Assembly (NCBI GenBank): GCA_016930475.1
Contig: JAFGGR010000224.1
Span: 1-7,368, forward strand
DNA from: Clostridiales bacterium
Lineage (GTDB): Bacteria > Bacillota > Clostridia > Saccharofermentanales > Saccharofermentanaceae
Reading direction: 5' to 3'
Length of the DNA stretch: 7,368 nucleotides
The position numbers and the translations under genes are program-made. Below, one piece after another: positions 1 through 6,177 of this stretch; the stretch's first letter is position 1; each line of letters opens with the position of its first letter. Under the pieces are notes generated by a model, which was given only the letters and a program-made list of their open reading frames with translations, had not been told where the DNA came from and did no database searches.

Positions 1-764
1 AGATCCGTAATATCGATTCGAAGATCTCGGAACCGGCCGGAGAATGCGGACTGCGATCCCTGATCATTATGTCCGGCGCTCTTTCCGGACAAGATTACAC
101 CTCGGATTTTATGTCCTACGAGGGTCCGTTCGGTGTCGGGTACGCGGTATGCAGTTATCACCTGGCAATTGACGATTCCGATTCCGTCAGTGACCCGAAT
201 CGACTTTCCGCGAATGACTCGTCGACGGACACGCCGGACCGGGAAACAACATCCGTCGACCCTTATGTTGCACTCGCAAAGAAAACGCTGGAAGAATACG
301 TAAAAAACGATCGGATCATCTCGGTTCCCGAGGGTTTGCCGGCCGAGATGTACGAGACGAAGGCCGGGGTCTTCGTTTCTCTAAAAATCCACGGACAGTT
401 GCGCGGTTGCATCGGAACGATCGCCGCTACGACCGGATCCGTCGCGGAAGAGATCATTCGAAACGCCGTCGAATCCGGTACCGGGGACCCGCGTTTCGAT
501 CCGGTGGAAGCGGACGAGCTTTCGGAACTCGAGTACAGCGTAGATGTTTTGGGTCCCGCGGAACCGATTAAGGACAAATCCGGGCTCGATCCGGTCCGCT
601 ATGGAGTGATCGTATCGGACAAAGGCCGACGCGGGCTTCTTCTTCCAAACCTCGAAGGCGTCGACACGGTCGAATTTCAATTATCCATCGCCCTTTCGAA
701 GGCCGGTATACCTTCCGGATCCGACTATTCGATCGAGCGCTTTGAGGTCATTCGCCACAAATGA
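1..764 (+). CDS. amrA: AmmeMemoRadiSam protein A: LigB-type dioxygenase-like domain fused to AMMECR1 (5' partial)
   Basis: The reading frame is open from base 3 with no stop, so the ATG at 69 is internal and the true start lies upstream of the window; 253 residues are visible. The first ~55 form the tail of a class III extradiol dioxygenase (LigB)-like domain, recognisable by AGECGLRS followed by IIMSGALSG and SYEGPFGVGYAV. A Ser/Asp-rich linker of about 30 residues follows, then a complete AMMECR1 domain from DPYVALAK to the end, with the family hallmark LRGCIG and a GDPRF motif. This fusion is a known bacterial architecture; the LigB part is a distant relative of MEMO1. The biochemical role of AMMECR1 is not established, and whether the LigB domain keeps iron ligands cannot be judged because most of it is off the window. 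The gene overlaps amrS by four bases (ATGA), so the two are translationally coupled and probably act on the same substrate in the cytoplasm. Confidence 0.93.
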   Translation, partial: IRNIDSKISEPAGECGLRSLIIMSGALSGQDYTSDFMSYEGPFGVGYAVCSYHLAIDDSDSVSDPNRLSANDSSTDTPDRETTSVDPYVALAKKTLEEYVKNDRIISVPEGLPAEMYETKAGVFVSLKIHGQLRGCIGTIAATTGSVAEEIIRNAVESGTGDPRFDPVEADELSELEYSVDVLGPAEPIKDKSGLDPVRYGVIVSDKGRRGLLLPNLEGVDTVEFQLSIALSKAGIPSGSDYSIERFEVIRHK

Positions 765-1579
765 AAACGGTCTGTTCGATCTGCCCCCACCAATGCGATT
801 TGACCCCGGGACAGACCGGCTTCTGTCGCGCACGTCAAAACATCGACGGGGTGATCCGGAGCATCAATTACGGAAAAATCACCTCTATCGCGCTGGACCC
901 GATCGAAAAGAAGCCGCTCGACTGCTTTTTCCCGGGCAGTCGGATCCTCTCGGTCGGCAGTTTCGGTTGCAATTTACGTTGCCCTTTCTGCCAGAACTAT
1001 GAGATATCCATGGCCGACGGTCAGTCGTCATACACCACTTTTTATTCGCCCGAAAAGCTTGTCGAAACCGCATTAAACAAGCGCTCCGACGGAAACATCG
1101 GTATCGCTTTTACGTATAACGAACCCCTGATCGGGTACGAATATGTCACCGACACCTCCCGCCTGGCTAAAAAAAGCGGATTGGAAACCGTTCTTGTAAC
1201 GAACGGTTATATCAACGAAGCCCCGTTCCTTGCGCTTCTGCCGAGCATCAGCGCCCTGAACATCGATTTGAAGTCCTTTTCGAAAAGCTTCTACTCGCGG
1301 ATCGCCGGCGATCCGGAGACGGTCAAAAAAAGCATTGAACTCGCTTCTATGTCGTCACACGTCGAGGTCACGACCCTGATCATTCCGGGTGAAAACGACT
1401 CGGAGGAGGAAATGCGCGCGCTGTCACGCTGGCTCGCGGGAGTCGATCCGGATATCCCCTACCATATCACGCGTTTCTATCCGAGATATAAAATGACCGA
1501 CCGTAGTCGGACATCTGAGGATCTCATCGAGAAATTGGCCGATATCGCCTCCGAATCGCTCAAGAGGGTCTTTGTCTGA
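761..1579 (+). CDS. amrS: AmmeMemoRadiSam system radical SAM enzyme
   Basis: A 272-residue radical S-adenosylmethionine enzyme. The [4Fe-4S]/SAM motif is C70-x3-C74-x2-C77 (CNLRCPFCQNYEIS), preceded by the family-specific LDPIEKKPLDCFFPG. The N-terminus has four more cysteines, C5-x2-C8-x3-C12-x9-C22, typical of AmrS and likely to hold a second metal site. Further family blocks are NIDLKSFSKSFY, TTLIIPGENDS and the C-terminal TRFYPRYKMTDRS. The ATG lies inside the stop of amrA; a GAGGT about 12 bases upstream is a loose ribosome site, so expression probably depends on coupling. The protein ends at KRVFV, where long relatives continue with a GN-rich, CPxCG-containing tail. None of the three frames after the TGA restores that tail, so this is a short variant rather than a recent frameshift. 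The substrate is unknown. [4Fe-4S] chemistry of this kind favours an anaerobic lifestyle. Confidence 0.95.
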   Translation: MKTVCSICPHQCDLTPGQTGFCRARQNIDGVIRSINYGKITSIALDPIEKKPLDCFFPGSRILSVGSFGCNLRCPFCQNYEISMADGQSSYTTFYSPEKLVETALNKRSDGNIGIAFTYNEPLIGYEYVTDTSRLAKKSGLETVLVTNGYINEAPFLALLPSISALNIDLKSFSKSFYSRIAGDPETVKKSIELASMSSHVEVTTLIIPGENDSEEEMRALSRWLAGVDPDIPYHITRFYPRYKMTDRSRTSEDLIEKLADIASESLKRVFV

Positions 1580-1620
1580 TCGTTGAATCATTCTCCGGAA
1601 TCGATCCGAACGAAAAACGA

Positions 1621-2049
1621 CTACACTGATTTGTCAGCGAGAAACGCCATGCTCTCTACGTGAGCAAAACCGCCCTTTTCATAAAAGGAAATCGCCGGAT
1701 TGTCCCGCTCGGTCATCAATGTAATGGCTTCGAGATCGTTTTTGCACACATGTCTTCTGACTACATCCATCAATGCGTTGCCGTACCCCTTGCGCTGTTC
1801 GTCCGGAACAACAAAAAACTCTTCAATCGAAAGGCGGTTGAATCGACTGCCGACGATCTCCCTGCAAAAAATGGCACCGAGAAAGACGTCGTTCTCATAT
1901 GCGCAGAACCCGATGGAACGAGGTGTTCCGTAAAGATCCTCAAGGTACTCGTGCGCCCGCTCAAACGTCCACGGTTCATTCGCATATGCCGCGACAAAAC
2001 CTCTGGCACATTCATCGATGTGCTGCTGCTCCAATACCTCGTACCTCAT
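1621..2049 (-). CDS. GNAT family N-acetyltransferase
   Basis: A 142-residue single-domain GCN5-related N-acetyltransferase, predicted to move an acetyl group from acetyl-CoA to an amine on a small molecule or protein; the acceptor cannot be told from sequence. Motif A, which binds the CoA pyrophosphate, is VVPDEQRKGYG (residues 80-90, QRKGYG at 85-90). Motif B is ERDNPAISFYEKGGF at 114-128, the usual asparagine/FYEK.GF signature. The N-terminal strand IEEFFVV leads into motif A as expected. The start is the ATG at 2049 because AAAGGGGG at 2055-2062 sits five bases upstream; the frame could be extended to a TTG at 2070, but that would cover the ribosome site. The gene converges on amrS with 41 bases between the stops. 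It lies 110 bp after the propeller lipoprotein gene, with a terminator-like hairpin between, so it may be a separate unit. Confidence 0.9.
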   Translation of the reverse strand: MRYEVLEQQHIDECARGFVAAYANEPWTFERAHEYLEDLYGTPRSIGFCAYENDVFLGAIFCREIVGSRFNRLSIEEFFVVPDEQRKGYGNALMDVVRRHVCKNDLEAITLMTERDNPAISFYEKGGFAHVESMAFLADKSV

Positions 2050-2050
2050 A

Positions 2051-2062
2051 TAATCCCCCTTT
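2051..2062 (-). promoter_or_regulatory. Ribosome binding site that sets the GNAT start
   Basis: On the - strand AAAGGGGG (2055-2062) is followed by five bases (ATTAT) and the ATG at 2049. It overlaps the coding sequence implied by the alternative TTG start at 2070, which argues against that start. Confidence 0.7.
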
Positions 2063-2073
2063 GAAAGCAACAG

Positions 2074-2099
2074 AAAAAAGGATTCGAAAGCGAACCTTT
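2074..2099 (-). terminator. Hairpin with U-tract, probable terminator of the propeller lipoprotein gene
   Basis: Read on the - strand, AAAGGTTCG pairs with CGAATCCTTT across a CTTT loop: nine base pairs with one bulged T. The run of T continues past the stem (2074-2079 are all A on the + strand). This is the form of a Rho-independent terminator about 60 bases after the stop of the lipoprotein gene. Because it also precedes the GNAT gene, it could instead act as a leader hairpin or attenuator for that gene. Confidence 0.55.
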
Positions 2100-2106
2100 C
2101 ATAACC

Positions 2107-2112
2107 ATTATA
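2107..2112 (-). promoter_or_regulatory. Candidate -10 element upstream of the GNAT gene
   Basis: A consensus TATAAT on the - strand about 57 bases before the GNAT ATG. No good -35 is present at 17 bases (only about three of six matches), and the predicted start would fall at the hairpin described at 2074-2099. The region is A/T-rich, so a chance match is possible. Confidence 0.3.
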
Positions 2113-2159
2113 AAATAGTTTTGTGGTTTTGAGTATCTTTCATGCAAACACATACGCAA

Positions 2160-3335
2160 TTAATTGGCGACCGGAAAAAATGAAGCGGAAAAATTAAACG
2201 AATCTCCTTCAGTCAACTGGTATACATATGAGCCATCCACACTTGCAATAAAAATGTCGCCGGAGTCACGATTCAATGAACAGAAAATAATATGTTGCCC
2301 GTTCGGAGCAAATACGGGATAAAAATAACTGTTTTCGTTATCGGTCAGGCAATACTGATTGTTCCCGTCGGAATCCATGATATTGATCACAAATTGATCG
2401 TCACGATTGGACGGGAATACAATTTTTGTTCCGTCGGGGGAATAATGCGGCTTAAAATCGTAGTTACTGTTTTCATATGTCAGTTGTCGTGGATCTGACC
2501 CGTCAGAATTGATGACGAAAATGTCTTCAAAAACAGCTCTCCCTGTCCATGAAACGTACATGATCTCCGAGCCGTCCGACGAAAAGGACGGATTAAAACC
2601 GACAGCCAAAGCTTTCTGATTGGATCCATCCGCATCCATCACATATACTCCCCAATAGCCCTCATGATAAGAAGCATACGTAATCTTCGTTCCGTCCCGC
2701 GAAACCGAAGGGCAAGAACCATAAGCAAGCCACGTTTCGCCGAAACCGTCAATACTAGTCTCATAGATCGACTCTTCGGGTCCCCATGCAGTGGAATAGT
2801 AGATTTTCTTTCCATCCGGTGAAAATACGGGAGGGCCATATACATATCCGTTAAAAGTAAGCCTTGTTTGGTTCGTGCCGTCTAAATTCATCGAATACAC
2901 TTCATGACCCGGTTGATTGTCGCGGTCGGAAGTGAATACGATCATCGATCCGTCCGGCGAGAAGACCGGATCCCAGTCTTCGGCCCGGTTATTCGTCAAT
3001 TGGGTCACTTCCGATCCGTCGGAATTCATAATATAGATGTCATTGGAATATTCACGATTGGAAACAAATACAATTTTCCCGTCCGGCACATTTTCGAAAC
3101 GTTTGCTAATCGACGTCGATACCTCCGCCGTAATTTCCGAGGTCGTCGACTGTGTTTCGACAGATCCTTCGTCGGATCGAGTTGTCGATCGGTTTTCGAC
3201 CGAAGAACTTTCACTGTTCGTCTGCTGTTCGTGGACAGTGAATTGTGATCCATTCGGTGCGCACGACGATATCAGCCCTATGATCAGAGCGATCGCGATC
3301 GATAACACCAGCCTTTTCCGTCTATGTTGATTCAT
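2160..3335 (-). CDS. TolB-like seven-bladed beta-propeller lipoprotein
   Basis: A 391-residue predicted cell-surface lipoprotein. The N-terminus has a basic MNQHRRKR, a hydrophobic run to about residue 20 and a lipobox LISSC with C25 as the lipidated cysteine. Residues ~26-78 are rich in Ser, Thr and Glu, a flexible stalk. The rest is seven tandem repeats of about 40 residues with the PD40/TolB signature: FSPDG.KI.F.S.RD, then DIY.MNSDGS and .QLT. The first repeat starts at GKIVFVSNRE and the last half-strand, FSASFFPVAN, can close the propeller. Repeat 3 (YETSIDGFGETWLAY) and repeat 7 (FAPNG) are the most divergent. Such propellers usually bind protein or glycan partners; no catalytic residues are evident. 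No pal or tolQR-like gene is visible, so a Tol-Pal role is unlikely. The start is uncertain between ATG 3335 and GTG 3350; neither has a strong ribosome site, and the ATG gives the more usual signal peptide. Confidence 0.88.
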   Translation of the reverse strand: MNQHRRKRLVLSIAIALIIGLISSCAPNGSQFTVHEQQTNSESSSVENRSTTRSDEGSVETQSTTSEITAEVSTSISKRFENVPDGKIVFVSNREYSNDIYIMNSDGSEVTQLTNNRAEDWDPVFSPDGSMIVFTSDRDNQPGHEVYSMNLDGTNQTRLTFNGYVYGPPVFSPDGKKIYYSTAWGPEESIYETSIDGFGETWLAYGSCPSVSRDGTKITYASYHEGYWGVYVMDADGSNQKALAVGFNPSFSSDGSEIMYVSWTGRAVFEDIFVINSDGSDPRQLTYENSNYDFKPHYSPDGTKIVFPSNRDDQFVINIMDSDGNNQYCLTDNENSYFYPVFAPNGQHIIFCSLNRDSGDIFIASVDGSYVYQLTEGDSFNFSASFFPVAN

Positions 3336-3379
3336 CGGGAATTCTTTCACTCTGAATATTCGCTAAAAATGTTATTGTC

Positions 3380-3410
3380 ATTATAACACTTCGTCACTAC
3401 GGCGCGTCAA
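3380..3410 (-). promoter_or_regulatory. Promoter of the propeller lipoprotein gene
   Basis: On the - strand, TTGACG (3405-3410) is followed after 19 bases by TATAAT (3380-3385). The -10 is preceded by TG with one base between (TGTTATAAT), an extended -10 that can compensate for the long spacer. The predicted start near 3373 leaves a leader of about 38 bases before the ATG at 3335. This is the best housekeeping-sigma promoter in the window. Confidence 0.65.
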
Positions 3411-3542
3411 TACAATTCTTTGATTACTTCTTACTTTTCTTCAAAGATAAAAAATCATCCGGCGCGAGTGTTTGATGCGCAACATCCAATGGGCGAATAA
3501 TTTTTGCTCAACAACGAAGTGTCTTCGAGGATCGATCCGCGA

Positions 3543-4082
3543 TTAACATTCTTCGGGTACCCGAATAATGTCCGGATCGGTAAAGAAATCCGTCTCGTCG
3601 TGACTCTGCGTCGAAAACTCGGAAATGATCGCGCCGTCCGGCCCGGCCTGAAACCAATGCAGAGTATTCGGCATCAAAGTATACTGATCGCCGGGCTTTA
3701 GGACGATCTCATGCCAAACCGTAAAATACTTTTCCCTGCCCTTCGGCGCGATGCCCTTGGGGTTCGGTGTCGGATCCCCCTCGACATAGAGATATACCTC
3801 GCCGTATCGGCAGCGGAAGGTCTCTTCCTTTCCGGGACTCCCCGGCATCGGCGGATGACGATGCTCCGGGCAAGTCTGACGCGCGAAAAGCACCATCTCC
3901 TTGGCGCAGCATCGCTCGGTATTGACATACACGAGGATCTGAAGCCCGATGGACTCCCAGAGACCCAACGCGTATTCGGCGATCTCAAGCGTTTTCTTCT
4001 CTTGTTCCGTTACTGCGATGCCGGCCTTGTCCAGCATGGCCCAGACACGCTTCTCAATATCTCTTCTCATTTCTTCTGTCAT
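3543..4082 (-). CDS. D-lyxose/D-mannose isomerase, cupin type
   Basis: A 179-residue metal-dependent cupin of the D-lyxose ketol-isomerase family, which interconverts D-lyxose and D-xylulose and, in many members, D-mannose and D-fructose. The predicted metal ligands are H74 and H76 (CPEHRHPP), E87 (GKEETFRCR) and H142 (NTLHWFQAG). They match the H/H/E/H set of characterised bacterial lyxose isomerases with a constant offset of five residues, as I recall the Cohnella enzyme. Other family blocks are VYVNTERCCAKE, GEVYLYVEGDPTPNP, TVWHEIVLKPGDQYT and SEFSTQSHDE. The length is normal. The start is the ATG at 4082, eight bases after GGAG at 4091-4094; the frame could extend to 4133, but those 17 residues are not family-like and would cover the ribosome site. 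The protein is cytoplasmic. No sugar transporter, kinase or regulator is adjacent, so the physiological sugar is not indicated by context. Confidence 0.94.
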   Translation of the reverse strand: MTEEMRRDIEKRVWAMLDKAGIAVTEQEKKTLEIAEYALGLWESIGLQILVYVNTERCCAKEMVLFARQTCPEHRHPPMPGSPGKEETFRCRYGEVYLYVEGDPTPNPKGIAPKGREKYFTVWHEIVLKPGDQYTLMPNTLHWFQAGPDGAIISEFSTQSHDETDFFTDPDIIRVPEEC

Positions 4083-4173
4083 CAAGATCACTCCACTCAC
4101 TATAGAGAAACGACAGGATCTGTATGGGGTCAATAAAATGGTAACACAGTCGTCGAGCGGGGAACAAACGATA

Positions 4174-4632
4174 TCAGGATTCTTTTTTCAATCGGATCAG
4201 CTTGAACACATTAAACCCGATCCGTATGACGAATATAAGCATAAACAAAATAAAAACAGGCGTTTTAAAGATAACATCGGTCATACCCGGAAGGCTCATT
4301 AATACGACAAGGATCACAAATAAAGTCAGGGAATATATGACGATCGAAGCGATCACGCCGGCTTTCCTTTTGTTCAATAATGAGGGTTTTATTTCGGAAA
4401 CGATCTCATCAGATTCCGGTGACTCCGCTTCCGCGTTACTCCTTCCGTCTCGAAAAGCATGCGCGAACTGCTCTTTTTCTTCCGGCTCTGCGCTGATATG
4501 GGCGGGCATACTTCTGGCATCCCTATAGTTCACACGACTCGCGCAGTGCGGACATGAGCCGCTTCTGGTTTTACTGTCCAACTGCATATCGCGGGCACAC
4601 CCCGGACATTTGATCACAATGAAATCATCCAT
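4174..4632 (-). CDS. Zinc-ribbon membrane protein of unknown function
   Basis: A 152-residue protein I do not recognise as a named family. Residues 5-35 form a zinc ribbon with C9-x2-C12 and C27-x2-C30 (IKCPGCARDM and SCPHCASRV). A polar, Glu/Ser-rich linker spans about 40-88. Two hydrophobic segments follow: about 91-113 (AGVIASIVIYSLTLFVILVV) and about 120-143 (IFKTPVFILFMLIFVIRIGF), ending in a basic tail FKLIRLKKES. The basic tail and the KRK before the first segment suggest that both ends face the cytoplasm. The start is the ATG at 4632, seven bases after AAGGGGAG (4640-4647); a longer frame to 4686 would cover that site. It lies 61 bases downstream of the DUF3307 gene on the same strand with no visible terminator, so it may be co-transcribed with satD. 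Function cannot be assigned; zinc-ribbon heads on small membrane proteins often mediate protein contacts. Confidence 0.78.
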   Translation of the reverse strand: MDDFIVIKCPGCARDMQLDSKTRSGSCPHCASRVNYRDARSMPAHISAEPEEKEQFAHAFRDGRSNAEAESPESDEIVSEIKPSLLNKRKAGVIASIVIYSLTLFVILVVLMSLPGMTDVIFKTPVFILFMLIFVIRIGFNVFKLIRLKKES

Positions 4633-4693
4633 TTTGATTCTCCCCTTGCAAGACAATCTTCTTTTTACCTGACATTTTTTCTGCACGTTGTAT

Positions 4694-5443
4694 CTAGATT
4701 ACAAGATAGAAGACGATCGCAAGAAGCGTGCTTGAGAGCGTTCCCAAGAGGTAGTACTCCGCGAAATCCTTCTCCTTCGAGATCCGGTCGTAACGAGCGA
4801 TGGATTTTGCGGTAAGGACAAGCCCGATCGCGGCGTATTGGCCGATAAAAAGGAAGATGACCATGATGATCCGCTCGATGGTCCCGATAAAGCGCCCGGC
4901 GTTATTACTTGATTTTTCTTCTCCGAGGTCGGGTTTATATGGCAAGAGCAGTTTCCGTATGATCATATTAGCCGGTTTATGAACCAGAAGGATCGCAAGA
5001 ACGATACTTCTGAACAGCATCTCGGGAATACCGGCATAATGGAAAAAGTTGTGTATCGGCTCCCACGAAGGCCTGAGTGCGCCTTTCAGCACCATGATGT
5101 ACGCGACAACAAAAATGCCGAACAGATGAAGCACCTGATCCTCGAAAAACGCTTTACGTTCGAGGGATTGAGTTCTTGTGCCGTGCTTGTCTGCCGATGA
5201 GAGTGAGCGGTACTTGAGCGAATCGATGATCAAGTGAAATACGCCGGCCATTGCCGCACCGATAGCGATCGCGGGACTCATCACCGGAAGACAAACAATA
5301 AAAACAATAACGGCATACACCAGCGAGTGGACCCATACCCACTTGAAGCTTTTTTCTTTCTTTTCCGCCATTTGATCCGTCTGAAAGTAGAAATCCCCCA
5401 ACACGTGCCCCAAGAGGAACAGGACCAAATATTCCTTAAGCAT
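4694..5443 (-). CDS. DUF3307 integral membrane protein, partner of SatD
   Basis: A 249-residue polytopic membrane protein of the DUF3307 family, function unknown. The family signature GHVLGDFYFQTDQMAEKKEK is at residues 12-31. Hydrophobic segments lie at about 3-19, 37-55, 57-76, 105-122, 143-158, 189-212 and 232-249; the exact count is uncertain. Polar residues within or at the edge of hydrophobic stretches are H13, D17, Q21, H39, H70, D74, D102, Q103 and H106, a pattern seen in membrane enzymes that bind metal. The C-terminal block GRFIGTIERIIM... with TAKSIARYDRISKEKDFAEYYLLGT is strongly family-like. The start codon lies inside the end of satD (8-bp overlap), and its ribosome site AAGGAGAG (5447-5454) is within satD coding sequence, so translation is coupled. 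Pairing with SatD recurs in Bacillota and Bacteroidota to my knowledge, which implies a shared role. Confidence 0.88.
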   Translation of the reverse strand: MLKEYLVLFLLGHVLGDFYFQTDQMAEKKEKSFKWVWVHSLVYAVIVFIVCLPVMSPAIAIGAAMAGVFHLIIDSLKYRSLSSADKHGTRTQSLERKAFFEDQVLHLFGIFVVAYIMVLKGALRPSWEPIHNFFHYAGIPEMLFRSIVLAILLVHKPANMIIRKLLLPYKPDLGEEKSSNNAGRFIGTIERIIMVIFLFIGQYAAIGLVLTAKSIARYDRISKEKDFAEYYLLGTLSSTLLAIVFYLVI

Positions 5444-6122
5444 CGTCTCTCCTTATCTCGCCCAACACCTCATTGACGGCATCCAGAGCGCCCTTATACG
5501 AGTAATAGTACCCTCTTGAAAGACTTTTGTGAATCGTCGGCTGACGGACGCCGAGACGATCCGCGGCATCCGTTTGATTGTCGCGATTCTTCAACATATC
5601 GAAAATGACCTCGCGCTGTCGATCGCTCCAGGACTCCTTGATGGCGGTCATAAGCGAAAGGACCGTGTTGATCAGGGAAACGGTCTCGGGATGGTCGCCC
5701 TGTACCTCCAGCCTTATATCCGCCGTGGCGGCTTGCCTTTTCTTTTCGTTGCTCTTCAGAAAATCGATCGCTTTTCGAGCCATATAGTAACCGGGGCCAT
5801 CCGCGCCGATCGCCCGGTCACGCTGGATATCGGTCGTGATCGCGCCGATCCCGATCCCGAATCGAATTCCGACCGGTGCCATCATGCGCTCGATATCGGT
5901 CACAATATCCATGACACGCGCGCCGCTTATAAGCAAACCCTGAAATTCATCGCCGAGCGTGATCGTGAAATTCGAAGCGATATCCGCCGCGTATTCCGCG
6001 TTGACCGTCTCCAACACCTGCTTCAGCTTCTGTTGGACATCATTGCGCCGACCGATGATCCGGGATGCCATGATATCGCCGATGACCGCGATATACGGCC
6101 GGTCGATAAAGTGGAAATACAT
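5436..6122 (-). CDS. satD: SatD family protein with C-terminal helix-turn-helix
   Basis: A 228-residue cytoplasmic protein of the SatD family, named after a gene of the Streptococcus mutans secretion and acid tolerance locus; the molecular function is unknown. Residues 10-125 run YIAVIGDIMASR (D16), a long helix, NFTITLGDEFQGLL (D58, E59), IRFGIGIGAITT (86-97) and AIGADGPGYYMARKAI (104-119). The order and spacing resemble class III nucleotide cyclases (metal Asp, hairpin with second Asp, strand, then GD..N.AAR-like helix); this is my inference, not an established assignment. Residues ~164-210 are a helix-turn-helix: SDRQREVIFDML, then DAADRLGVRQPTIHKSLSRG, similar to sigma region 4/LuxR types. 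The start is the ATG at 6122, five bases after a perfect GGAGGTGA (6128-6135); the GTG at 6131 lies inside that site. It overlaps the DUF3307 gene by 8 bp. Confidence 0.87.
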   Translation of the reverse strand: MYFHFIDRPYIAVIGDIMASRIIGRRNDVQQKLKQVLETVNAEYAADIASNFTITLGDEFQGLLISGARVMDIVTDIERMMAPVGIRFGIGIGAITTDIQRDRAIGADGPGYYMARKAIDFLKSNEKKRQAATADIRLEVQGDHPETVSLINTVLSLMTAIKESWSDRQREVIFDMLKNRDNQTDAADRLGVRQPTIHKSLSRGYYYSYKGALDAVNEVLGEIRRDDA

Positions 6123-6127
6123 AAGTT

Positions 6128-6135
6128 TCACCTCC
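6128..6135 (-). promoter_or_regulatory. Strong ribosome binding site of satD
   Basis: GGAGGTGA on the - strand, complementary to the 16S rRNA tail over its full length, ends five bases before the ATG at 6122. It rules out the in-frame GTG at 6131 as the start. Confidence 0.8.
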
Positions 6136-6148
6136 GCTTCACACGACC

Positions 6149-6177
6149 ATTATATAGCCCTTTATATCTATATGCAA
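6149..6177 (-). promoter_or_regulatory. satD promoter
   Basis: On the - strand, TTGCAT (6172-6177) is followed after 17 bases by a consensus TATAAT (6149-6154). The -35 matches only in TTG, so an activator or weak basal activity is possible. The predicted start near 6142 gives a leader of about 20 bases that carries the ribosome site. The -10 is embedded in GGCTATATAAT, a word repeated further upstream. Confidence 0.6.

Noticed and set aside
1580..1620. Shared terminator between the convergent amrS and GNAT genes (CGGA and TCCG around ATCGA).
   Set aside because: Only a four-pair stem with no T-run in either direction.
2200..3100. Short recurring DNA words such as CCGTCCGG and CCGTCGG.
   Set aside because: They are explained by the repeated SPDG and SDGS protein motifs of the propeller, not by a DNA-level repeat element.
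3445..3485. Possible terminator after the isomerase gene: on the - strand CATC and GATG flank a GC-rich stretch before a T6 run.
   Set aside because: The stem would be only four pairs with a long loop and the alternative GCGC pairing is equally short, so I cannot support it beyond noting the T-run.
3522..3534. CGAAG-TGT-CTTCG small perfect hairpin just after the isomerase gene.
   Set aside because: Five base pairs with a three-base loop and no T-run directly after it on the - strand; too weak to call a terminator.
3711..4136. A 141-codon open frame on the + strand opposite the lyxose isomerase gene.
   Set aside because: It is antisense to a confidently assigned enzyme and has no family motifs or ribosome site of note.
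4083..4173. Promoter for the lyxose isomerase gene: TTGACC and TATAGT are both present on the - strand.
   Set aside because: They are 23 bases apart, too far for one promoter, and no alternative pair with 16-19 bases is convincing.
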